From the NCBI GenBank assembly GCA_026706385.1, contig JAPOYV010000073.1, positions 37,131 through 101,130 of the forward strand: DNA of 64,000 bases, given 5' to 3'. The notes below the pieces were generated by a model, which made no database searches, was not told the DNA's origin, and saw only the letters and a program-made list of their open reading frames with translations. This document shows positions 1 through 9,977 of this stretch, one piece after another; within the stretch, counting starts at the first letter, position 1; every line of letters begins with the position of its first letter. A program made the position numbers and the translations under genes. The DNA is from Gammaproteobacteria bacterium (GTDB lineage Bacteria; Pseudomonadota; Gammaproteobacteria; Pseudomonadales; Azotimanducaceae).

Positions 1-317
1 CGTCGGTGGGAATGCCCGGCCTCGGCAACTTCGTGGGCGAGTTTCTGGCGCTCCTCGGCGCCTTCGGGAAGAACGTGCCGCTCGCTGTCGCGGCGACCGT
101 CGGCATCGTGGTGGCCGCCGTTTACGGCCTCTACCTTATGCAACGGTCCTTCCAGGGCACGCCGAACCCCGACGTGGCGGCGATGCCGGATTTCGGAGCC
201 CGCGACATGAGCGTCATGATCCTGATGGCCGGCGCGTTGGTGTGGGTCGGCGTGTATCCGCAGCCGGTGCTCGAACTCGCGGGTGCCACGATCGCAACGC
301 TCGGTGTTTTGCCATGA
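1..317 (+). CDS. nuoM: NADH-quinone oxidoreductase subunit M, C-terminal part
   Basis: Only the last hundred or so residues lie in the window; the gene enters from the left edge and ends with TGA at 315-317. The peptide carries the loop GMPGLGNFVGEF, well conserved in the C-terminal half of NuoM, followed by two hydrophobic segments. NuoM is one of the antiporter-like, proton-pumping subunits of the membrane arm of respiratory complex I. Its stop overlaps the start of nuoN as ATGA, as expected at the end of a nuo operon. The call rests on the motif and on the neighbour; the full length cannot be seen. Confidence 0.93.
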   Translation, partial: SVGMPGLGNFVGEFLALLGAFGKNVPLAVAATVGIVVAAVYGLYLMQRSFQGTPNPDVAAMPDFGARDMSVMILMAGALVWVGVYPQPVLELAGATIATLGVLP

Positions 318-1744
318 CGGCGGCGGGGATATCGGCGCTGTTGCCCTTGCTCGTGCTTTCGGGCGGCATCGTCGTCTTGCTGATGGTCGTCGCGTGGCTT
401 CGGTCCGGCGCGGTCGCCTTCGTCGGCGCGTTGGTGGTTTTGGGGGCGACGATCGTGGTCACCCCGCTGGCTCTCGGGACGGGAACGCAGGACATCGACG
501 GTCTATTGGAGATCGATGGCTATGCGCTCTTTTTTCACGGCTTGTTCGCGTTTGCGGCGGTGGCGACGGCGGTCCTGTCCTACCGCTACCTGAAGCCCCG
601 GGCTGCCCATGCCCAGGAGTTCTACATCCTGCTCTTGGTGGCCACGCTCGGGGCGGCCGTTACTGCAGCCACCGATCACTTCGCGGGGTTCCTGCTCGGT
701 ATAGAGGTGCTGTCGATCTCGCTGTACGCCATGATCGCCTACCCGCAGGAGGGTCGCGGTCCGCTCGAGGCCGCAGCCAAGTACCTGGTCCTGTCCGGGG
801 CTGGAACGAGCACCATGCTCTTCGGAATGGCCCTGATCTACCTGGTGACGGGTACCCTGGAGTTCGCGCCCGCCGGGGAGTTGAGCCGAAACGAACAACT
901 GCTTTTGGCCGTCGGCCAGGCCATGCTGTTGATCGGCGTCTTCTTCAAGCTTTCGCTCGTACCGTTCCACATGTGGACGCCGGACGTGTACCAGGGTGCG
1001 CCGGCGCCCGTGACCGGCTTTGTCGCGACCGTGTCGAAAGCCGCGGTCTTCGCCGTGCTCATGCGCTACGCGCTCGCCGTCGGCGTCGTGGATGCCGAGG
1101 TGCTGCGCAACGTGATCGTCGTCGTCGCCGTGCTGTCGATGGTCGCGGGCAACCTCTTGGCGCTGCTGCAGGTCAACATCAAGCGGCTCCTGGCGTACTC
1201 GTCGATCGCTCACATGGGCTACCTGCTGATCGCCGTGGTGGTCGCGGCGACGCCGCAGGTTCGCTCCTTCGGCGTGGAAACGGCACTGGTCTATCTGGCT
1301 GGCTACGTCCTGATGACGCTGGCTGCGTTCGGGGTCGTAACGGTGCTGTCCGACGCGGATGAGGATGCCGAGGATTTGACGGCCTACGACGGGCTGTTCT
1401 GGCGCCGCCCCGTCCTGGCGGCTGTGCTCGCCGCGGCGGCGCTCTCCCTCGCCGGCATTCCTCTCACGGTGGGGTTCATCGCGAAGTTCTACTTGGTGGC
1501 CGCCGGCGTGGACGGGGCGGCGTGGATCCTCGTCTGGGCGCTCATCGTCGGCAGTGCCATCGGCATCTACTACTACCTGCGCATCGTGTTCGCCATGACC
1601 AAGCGCCCCGAGGCCGGGACGCAAGCGCCGCCGGTTGCCTGGGAGGGCGTGATCTCCGTTGTGGTTCTCGGCGCCTCGATCGTCGTCCTCGGCGTCTTCC
1701 CGGCGCCGGTGATTGACTTCGTCCGCGCGCTCGGCGGCCCCTGA
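314..1744 (+). CDS. nuoN: NADH-quinone oxidoreductase subunit N
   Basis: The 476-residue product has the usual NuoN length and is hydrophobic throughout, with about 14 membrane segments. It holds the antiporter-family stretch PFHMWTPDVYQGAP and the later KRLLAYSSIAHMGYLL, both typical of NuoN. It forms a proton channel of complex I in the inner membrane, coupling NADH oxidation to proton export. I chose ATG 314 because it overlaps the nuoM stop by four bases; an in-frame start 24 codons upstream would lie inside nuoM. It is the last nuo gene: the next feature is a tRNA about 45 bases on. Confidence 0.97.
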   Translation: MTAAGISALLPLLVLSGGIVVLLMVVAWLRSGAVAFVGALVVLGATIVVTPLALGTGTQDIDGLLEIDGYALFFHGLFAFAAVATAVLSYRYLKPRAAHAQEFYILLLVATLGAAVTAATDHFAGFLLGIEVLSISLYAMIAYPQEGRGPLEAAAKYLVLSGAGTSTMLFGMALIYLVTGTLEFAPAGELSRNEQLLLAVGQAMLLIGVFFKLSLVPFHMWTPDVYQGAPAPVTGFVATVSKAAVFAVLMRYALAVGVVDAEVLRNVIVVVAVLSMVAGNLLALLQVNIKRLLAYSSIAHMGYLLIAVVVAATPQVRSFGVETALVYLAGYVLMTLAAFGVVTVLSDADEDAEDLTAYDGLFWRRPVLAAVLAAAALSLAGIPLTVGFIAKFYLVAAGVDGAAWILVWALIVGSAIGIYYYLRIVFAMTKRPEAGTQAPPVAWEGVISVVVLGASIVVLGVFPAPVIDFVRALGGP

Positions 1745-1790
1745 CGCTGAACAACCAGTTCCACCAATCTGCTAGACTGCGCATCGGCTC

Positions 1791-1867
1791 AGGCGCGTAG
1801 CTCAGTTGGTTAGAGCATCACCTTGACATGGTGGGGGTCGTTGGTTCGAATCCAATCGCGCCTACCA
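1791..1867 (+). tRNA. tRNA-Val (anticodon GAC)
   Basis: The 77-nt sequence folds as a full cloverleaf. The acceptor stem pairs AGGCGCG with CGCGCCT, the D arm is GCTC/GAGC, the anticodon stem TCACC/GGTGG encloses loop TTGACAT (anticodon GAC), the T arm is GTTGG/CCAAT with loop TTCGAAT, and the 3' CCA is encoded. A possible -10 box TAGACT lies at 1773-1778; I see no clear -35. It reads GTC and GTT valine codons. Confidence 0.97.
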
Positions 1868-1874
1868 ACCCTCC

Positions 1875-1945
1875 CACCTCAGGCCAATACGAATAGACGA
1901 TTTCCTACATCCGCACGAGAGAACGTCTGTTGTTTGCCTGAGGTG
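1875..1945 (+). repeat. 10-bp inverted repeat in the tRNA-Val/infC gap
   Basis: CACCTCAGGC at 1875-1884 is matched exactly by GCCTGAGGTG at 1936-1945, with a 51-base loop. Further down (about 2030-2070) G-rich and C-rich runs can form a second, imperfect stem just ahead of the infC ribosome binding site. Together they suggest a structured leader for the infC operon. No protein-coding gene is convincing between 1868 and 2084. Confidence 0.45.
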
Positions 1946-2072
1946 CCACCATTAGAATTCGCGCCGCTTCGGATTGGCGATGCCCGAGAAAGGTCGTTGC
2001 GGATGTCGATGGAGTGTGCTAAGCAAGTTGGGCGGGGACGTGCCCTACCGGGCGCGTTAGCCCTGCCCCTAC

Positions 2073-2078
2073 GAGGAG
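2073..2078 (+). promoter_or_regulatory. Ribosome binding site that selects the ATC start of infC
   Basis: GAGGAG lies six bases before ATC 2085-2087. The nearest conventional in-frame start, TTG 2109, has no such site: the bases before it read CGCTAGGAC. The spacing and strength of this site argue for initiation at ATC. Confidence 0.6.
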
Positions 2079-2084
2079 ACGTGT

Positions 2085-2630
2085 ATCAAGAGATCGAACG
2101 CTAGGACTTTGGTCGCCGACCGAGCCGTACTGAATGAGGACATCCGCGCATACCGGGTGCGCCTGATCGCTTCGGATGGCAAGCAAGTTGGCATCGTGCC
2201 CCGCGAGGATGCGCTCGCAGAGGCAAGAAGCGCGGGCCTGGACTTGGTGTTGATCGCCCCGGATGCGGATCCGCCGGTTGTCAAGGTGATGGACTACGGG
2301 AAGCACCTTTTCGACAAGAAGAAGGCGAAAGCCGCACAACGCAAGCGACAGAAGCAGACCCATGTCAAGGAAGTGCGGTTCCGCCTCGGTACCGAAGAGG
2401 GCGACTACCAGGTCAAGTTGCGCAACCTCGTCCGCTTCCTGGAGGAGGGTGACAAGGCCAAGATCAGCTTACGGTTCAAGGGGCGCGAGATGGCGCACCC
2501 GGAGTTCGGGGCCACGTTGTTGAAGCGGATCGAAGGCGACCTTGAGCCGCTGGCTAACGTGGAGACCGAACCCCGCCTCGAAGGCCGCCAGTTGACCATG
2601 GTCCTAGCCCCCAAGCGTCGCGGTAAGTAG
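2085..2630 (+). CDS. infC: Translation initiation factor IF-3, probable ATC start
   Basis: The product binds the 30S subunit, prevents premature joining of the 50S subunit and proofreads start-codon selection. The N-domain holds [13 protein letters not shown]; the linker holds [11 protein letters not shown]; the C-domain holds the family signature [20 protein letters not shown] and ends in MVLAPKRR. Starting at ATC 2085 gives 181 residues, close to the 180 of E. coli IF-3; starting at TTG 2109 gives 173 and leaves the strong GAGGAG site unused. E. coli infC uses AUU and other bacteria AUC or AUA, because IF-3 represses its own mRNA by rejecting non-canonical starts. thrS, often directly upstream, is absent here; tRNA-Val is there instead. 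Confidence 0.93.
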   Translation: MKRSNARTLVADRAVLNEDIRAYRVRLIASDGKQVGIVPREDALAEARSAGLDLVLIAPDADPPVVKVMDYGKHLFDKKKAKAAQRKRQKQTHVKEVRFRLGTEEGDYQVKLRNLVRFLEEGDKAKISLRFKGREMAHPEFGATLLKRIEGDLEPLANVETEPRLEGRQLTMVLAPKRRGK

Positions 2631-2818
2631 CCGACGCGAACGCTTCGCGGTCGCCGGTGAGTTAGCCGCTCCAACTGCAAGCGGTCGCGTTGATGCCACA
2701 GCGACCCGAGGTGGGACCTGCGAGTCCTCCAAACAAAGAAACGCGTAGCCGCCGGCTGGCTGAACCGCGGCTATTCGCTGATGCGACGTCCGAGACGTCC
2801 AAGACAACGGAGAAATTC

Positions 2819-3019
2819 ATGCCAAAGCTCAAAACCAATCGCGGGGCTGCGAAGCGCTTTCGCCGGACGGCGAACGGCTTCAAGCACAAGCGCACCAACA
2901 AGGCCCACATCCTCACCAAGATGGCGCCGAAGAGGAAGCGTCGCCTCAAGGGGTTCAACGCGGTATCCCCGGCGGACCTCCCGGCGGTCAAGCGCATGAT
3001 CCCGAAGAAGGGAAGGTAA
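2819..3019 (+). CDS. rpmI: 50S ribosomal protein L35
   Basis: A 66-residue, very basic protein beginning [14 protein letters not shown] and holding [15 protein letters not shown], the L35 pattern; the family is usually about 65 residues. It is a structural protein of the large ribosomal subunit. ATG 2819 follows a GGAG at 2809-2812 region; longer in-frame readings upstream lack similarity to L35. It sits between infC and rplT, the standard operon order. The 188 bases between infC and rpmI (2631-2818) hold no gene I can support and may carry regulatory leader structure. Confidence 0.96.
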   Translation: MPKLKTNRGAAKRFRRTANGFKHKRTNKAHILTKMAPKRKRRLKGFNAVSPADLPAVKRMIPKKGR

Positions 3020-3023
3020 CGCC

Positions 3024-3380
3024 ATGCCGAGAGCCAAGAACAGCGTGGCTTCACGCGCCCGGCGCAAGAAAGTCCTCAAGGCGGCGAAAGGCTACTACGG
3101 TGCCCGCAGCCGATCATTCAAAGTGGCCAAACAGGCGGTCATCAAAGCGGGCCAATACGCCTACCGGGACCGCCGCCAGCGCAAGCGCCAGTTCCGCGCG
3201 CTGTGGATCGTGCGCATCAACGCCGAGGCCCGCAATCACGGCCTGTCGTACAGCCGATTCGTAGCCGGCCTCAAACGGGCTGGCATCGACGTGGACCGTC
3301 GCGTACTCGCGGACTTGGCCGTGCACGAGAAGCCGGCATTCGCCGCCCTGGCGGATCAGGCGAAGACCGCGCTGGCTTAG
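3024..3380 (+). CDS. rplT: 50S ribosomal protein L20
   Basis: A 118-residue basic protein starting [19 protein letters not shown] and holding the L20 signature region [18 protein letters not shown] and [17 protein letters not shown]20 binds 23S rRNA early in 50S assembly and in many bacteria also represses the infC-rpmI-rplT transcript by binding its leader. The gene starts four bases after rpmI with a GAAGG site just upstream, and the length matches the family exactly. Confidence 0.97.
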   Translation: MPRAKNSVASRARRKKVLKAAKGYYGARSRSFKVAKQAVIKAGQYAYRDRRQRKRQFRALWIVRINAEARNHGLSYSRFVAGLKRAGIDVDRRVLADLAVHEKPAFAALADQAKTALA

Positions 3381-3396
3381 ACACCGTGCGGGCAGC

Positions 3397-3418
3397 CGCG
3401 AACGGCCTGCCGTTCGCG
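3397..3418 (+). terminator. Hairpin after rplT (terminator or attenuator)
   Basis: CGCGAACGGC (3397-3406) and GCCGTTCGCG (3409-3418) form a perfect 10-bp stem, followed by the short T-containing run CCGTATTTGGG. It lies 17 bases after the rplT stop and 79 bases before pheS. It may end part of the infC-rplT transcription or act as an attenuator for pheST. There is no strong T tract, so efficiency is uncertain. Confidence 0.5.
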
Positions 3419-3446
3419 CCGTATTTGGGCTCAAACAAGGTCGAGG

Positions 3447-6924
<3,478 letters not shown>

Positions 6925-6998
6925 GTTAGTCACACTCCAGCGGCGTCTCCATCCGCGTCGCCGCCAAGCGACGCGCCTTCACCGGAGTGGGTTGGGTT

Positions 6999-7307
6999 TT
7001 GGGGGCATTGAGCAAGGCGCGGCTGGCCGAAAGGCTGGTCGAGGTCCACGGATTCAACAAGCGGGAGGCGAAGGAAATCGTCGCGTCCTTCTTCGAGGAA
7101 ATACGCGCCTCGCTTGCCGCCAACGAACCTGTGAAGCTCTCGGGGTTCGGCAATTTCGACCTGCGCGACAAGAAGGAACGCCCGGGCCGCAATCCGCGTA
7201 CCGGCGAGGCAAAGACCGTCACCGCGCGACGGGTCGTGACTTTCCGCCCCGGCCAGAAGCTGCGCGCGCGCGTCGTGGGCTACGTCCCACGCGACGAATC
7301 GGGCTAG
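6999..7307 (+). CDS. ihfA: Integration host factor subunit alpha
   Basis: A small DNA-bending protein that pairs with IHF-beta and acts in recombination, replication and transcription. It holds the family signature [21 protein letters not shown] and [17 protein letters not shown] 6999 gives 102 residues, beginning [12 protein letters not shown] in line with E. coli MALTKAEMSEYL, with GGAG at 6984-6987 upstream. GTG 6987 would give 106 residues and remains possible. The position after pheT is conserved in gammaproteobacteria and supports the alpha rather than the beta or HU assignment. Confidence 0.95.
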   Translation: MGALSKARLAERLVEVHGFNKREAKEIVASFFEEIRASLAANEPVKLSGFGNFDLRDKKERPGRNPRTGEAKTVTARRVVTFRPGQKLRARVVGYVPRDESG

Positions 7308-7330
7308 TTTCTTGAGTCGCCGGCGAGTCG

Positions 7331-7753
7331 ATGAGTGACCGCCTGTCCGCATCGGGAGCCCTCAGCGGGGGAGCGCGAGGGGCTGGCCGCTTTCCTGAGA
7401 GCAGAGGGACCGTAACCGACCAGTTGCCGCCGATTCCAGCCAAGCGATACTTCGCGATCGGCGAGGTGAGTGAACTCTGCGCTGTCAAGCCCCATGTGCT
7501 GCGCTACTGGGAGCGCGAGTTCAAGCAACTCCATCCGGTCAAACGGCGTGGCAACCGCCGCTACTACCAACCGCGCGACGTGATCATGGTCCGCCGGATC
7601 CGCGAACTGCTCTACGATCAGGGGTTCACCATCGATGGCGCGCGACAACGCCTGACCGGCAAGCAAGGCGCTGCGGAGCGAGCCCAGTCGAGACTCGTGG
7701 TGCGGCAAATGATCGCGGAGCTTGAGGATCTACGGCGGACTCTCAAGGACTGA
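7331..7753 (+). CDS. MerR-family transcriptional regulator
   Basis: A 140-residue protein with a MerR-type winged helix-turn-helix at about 38-105: YFAIGEVSELCAVKPHVLRYWEREF then RRYYQPRDVIMVRRIRELLYDQGFTIDGARQRL. The C-terminal half is short and lacks the metal-binding cysteines of MerR or CueR, so the effector is unknown. A gene of exactly this type follows ihfA in many gammaproteobacteria. The first 35 residues are Gly/Arg/Ser-rich with no family match and might partly be untranslated; no better start is obvious. Confidence 0.88.
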   Translation: MSDRLSASGALSGGARGAGRFPESRGTVTDQLPPIPAKRYFAIGEVSELCAVKPHVLRYWEREFKQLHPVKRRGNRRYYQPRDVIMVRRIRELLYDQGFTIDGARQRLTGKQGAAERAQSRLVVRQMIAELEDLRRTLKD

Positions 7754-7787
7754 CGCGCGGTAGGCAGTCGGACTCGATTCGCTGGCT

Positions 7788-9281
7788 ATGACGGTCGCAC
7801 GACCCAACATCATCCTGGTCTTTACCGATCAACTGCGCGGCGACGCGGTGTGCCTCCCCGGCGCGCCGGTGATCGCACCGAACCTCGACCGGCTCGCGCG
7901 GGAGGGCGTGGTGTTTGCACAATGCGTCTCCAACTCGCCGCTGTGCGTGCCCGCAAGGGCCTCGCTCATGACGGGCCGCTTGCCACGCGAACACGGTGCT
8001 TGGAGCAACGCCGCGGGCGCGGATGAACACGGCCCGAGCCACGTGCGGAATATTCGCGACGCCGGCTACCGAACCGCCGTGTTCGGCAAGACGCACCTGT
8101 GGCGGGTCGGCCCCGGCGGGCGGGCCGGCATGCATGCCCGCGAAATGGACCACAACCTCGCCGCGTGGGGATTCGACGAACGTCTGGAAGTCAACGACCC
8201 GATCGGCACGCGGTTCATGGGTTGCGCATACACCGACTATCTTGAATCGCGGGGTTGGCTTGCTGCCCACCAGGAATACATGCACGCCTGGGTGGCGGAA
8301 ATACGCGATGGCGACGTCAAGCCGTGGGACCAGCAGCCGGCGCCCGTTCCAGAAGGCGAGGACATCGACAGCTTCATCGGCCGCCGCGCGGTCGAGTGGC
8401 TGCGCGAGCATATTCGGGGCGGCGAGGGCGGGCCGTTCTACTTGCAGGCACAGTTCACCGGCCCCCACGATCCGTACGATGCACCCATGGCTTGGCGCAA
8501 TCGCTATCGGCCGGCGGAACTCGATCCGGGCATTGCGACGTTGCCGGAACTGCCGATGCCCAAGTTGATCCAGGCGCGCCTCGAACGGGCGCCTTCGTTG
8601 ACGGCGGCCAGCACCGAGCAGCGCCAGCGCTGGCGCGCGAACTACTACGCCAACGTCAGCCTGATCGATCATTGGATCGGCGAACTGCTGGCCGTGTTGG
8701 AGGAGTCGGACGCACTGGCACGGACTTGGATCGTTTTCAACTCGGACCACGGCGAGCTGCTCGGCGACCACGGCCTTTGGGGCAAGGCAGCGTTCTACGA
8801 AGGCGCTGTCCATGTGCCTTGCATCATGCGTGCGCCGGCCGGAGGCGGTGCGCCGCACGGAGGCGGCGGGCGCGTCGTTCGCGGCCTGACCGAGCAGATC
8901 GACATTCCGGTGACCCTGGTCGATGTTGCGGGTGCCGAGCCCCTGCCCTCGGGCCTGGGCCGGTCCTTGCGAGCGACGGTGGAGTCGGGCACGGACGGCG
9001 ATCCTGGCAAGGAAGTGGTCTTGAGCGAGTTGTTCGGCCAAGTGATGTTGAGAACGCACCGCTACAAGCTGGTGGTCCGCTTGGAAGACCACGAGCGCTA
9101 CCAGTTCTTCGATCTCAGCGACGATCCGCAGGAGACCCGCAACCTCGTGGCGGATCCGGCACAGCAGCCGACCATCGACGCCTTGATCGGCGACTACCTC
9201 CTGCCGCTCAAGCGTCGCACCGACCTCGACAGACTGGCACGCTACCGGGCCTACGTGCGCCGCACGGGCAGCATCAACTGA
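7788..9281 (+). CDS. Sulfatase (type I, formylglycine-dependent), no signal peptide
   Basis: A 497-residue alkaline-phosphatase-superfamily sulfatase that hydrolyses a sulfate ester. The signature CVPAR at residues 53-57 (C53 would become formylglycine) is followed by ASLMTG; metal ligands include D14 in FTDQLRGD, GKTHLW near residue 102 and the late HGELLGDHG. The N-terminus runs straight into the catalytic strand RPNIILVF without a signal peptide, so a cytoplasmic enzyme related to the choline-sulfatase/arylsulfatase group is likely. The substrate cannot be told from sequence. No formylglycine-generating enzyme is in the window. It lies alone, 75 bases before a sigma-factor gene. Confidence 0.92.
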   Translation: MTVARPNIILVFTDQLRGDAVCLPGAPVIAPNLDRLAREGVVFAQCVSNSPLCVPARASLMTGRLPREHGAWSNAAGADEHGPSHVRNIRDAGYRTAVFGKTHLWRVGPGGRAGMHAREMDHNLAAWGFDERLEVNDPIGTRFMGCAYTDYLESRGWLAAHQEYMHAWVAEIRDGDVKPWDQQPAPVPEGEDIDSFIGRRAVEWLREHIRGGEGGPFYLQAQFTGPHDPYDAPMAWRNRYRPAELDPGIATLPELPMPKLIQARLERAPSLTAASTEQRQRWRANYYANVSLIDHWIGELLAVLEESDALARTWIVFNSDHGELLGDHGLWGKAAFYEGAVHVPCIMRAPAGGGAPHGGGGRVVRGLTEQIDIPVTLVDVAGAEPLPSGLGRSLRATVESGTDGDPGKEVVLSELFGQVMLRTHRYKLVVRLEDHERYQFFDLSDDPQETRNLVADPAQQPTIDALIGDYLLPLKRRTDLDRLARYRAYVRRTGSIN

Positions 9282-9356
9282 TCGACGCGCCGACTGTCCG
9301 TTAATGAACGCCAGACCGCCAGCGTCCTTGACGCAGACACATGTCCCGGCCGCACG

Positions 9357-9968
9357 ATGGACCTGACCGACCCCGTCACTGCAAACGGCATCGCCGATGC
9401 TTCGGTTGCAGCCGCATTCGAGCAGCACGGGCGCCAGGTCTTTCGCACGGCGTACCGAATCACCGGCAATGTCGAAGATGCCGAGGACGTCCTGCAGACG
9501 GTGTTCCTGAATACCCTGCGGCGAGGGAGGGACGAGACGCCCGGTGGTCGCCTCGGCCGAACGCCCGGCTCCTATCTCGCACGTTCGGCCGTCAACGGTG
9601 CGCTGGACGTGTTGCGGCGACGCCGCCCGGGACTGGACTCGGACACGGACGCGGTTGGCGAACTGCCGGATACCACCGCCCCGGGAGCCGCGCAGAGCGT
9701 CTGGCAGGGTGAGTTGCGGGTGCGTCTTCGAGCGGCGCTGTCGACGTTATCGCCGAATTGGGCGGAGATCGTCGCGCTGCGCTATTTCGAGGACTTGAGC
9801 AACGTGGAAATCGCTGAGTTGCTGGGAACGTCGGCGTCCACGGTGGCCGTGACGCTGCACCGGGCGCGGGCACGGTTGCGCGCGGTACTTGCCGGAACCC
9901 CGCACGCCGATCAAGCGGACCAAGATCCGACCGATCGGGATGATCGCGCCGATCAGCATGATCGGTAG
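9357..9968 (+). CDS. ECF-type RNA polymerase sigma factor
   Basis: A 203-residue sigma-70 family protein with only regions 2 and 4. Region 2 (about 20-90) holds FRTAYRITGNVEDAEDVLQ; region 4 (about 125-180) holds LSPNWAEIVALRYFEDLSNVEIAELLGTSASTV, a helix-turn-helix for the -35 element. The tail from about residue 182 is an Asp/Arg-rich, low-complexity run encoded by GATC-rich repeated DNA. It lies nine bases before the FecR-like gene, which probably acts as its anti-sigma partner, and heads a six-gene coupled operon with two ABC transporters. Confidence 0.92.
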   Translation: MDLTDPVTANGIADASVAAAFEQHGRQVFRTAYRITGNVEDAEDVLQTVFLNTLRRGRDETPGGRLGRTPGSYLARSAVNGALDVLRRRRPGLDSDTDAVGELPDTTAPGAAQSVWQGELRVRLRAALSTLSPNWAEIVALRYFEDLSNVEIAELLGTSASTVAVTLHRARARLRAVLAGTPHADQADQDPTDRDDRADQHDR

Positions 9969-9977
9969 GAGGAGGCT

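Noticed and set aside
2690..2818. A longer L35 starting 43 codons upstream.
   Set aside because: The upstream part does not align with L35, and ATG 2819 has a good ribosome binding site.
7743..9428. Long open frame antisense to the sulfatase gene (561 codons).
   Set aside because: It matches no family, is Arg/His/Val-rich as expected of a GC-rich shadow frame, and covers a clear sulfatase gene.
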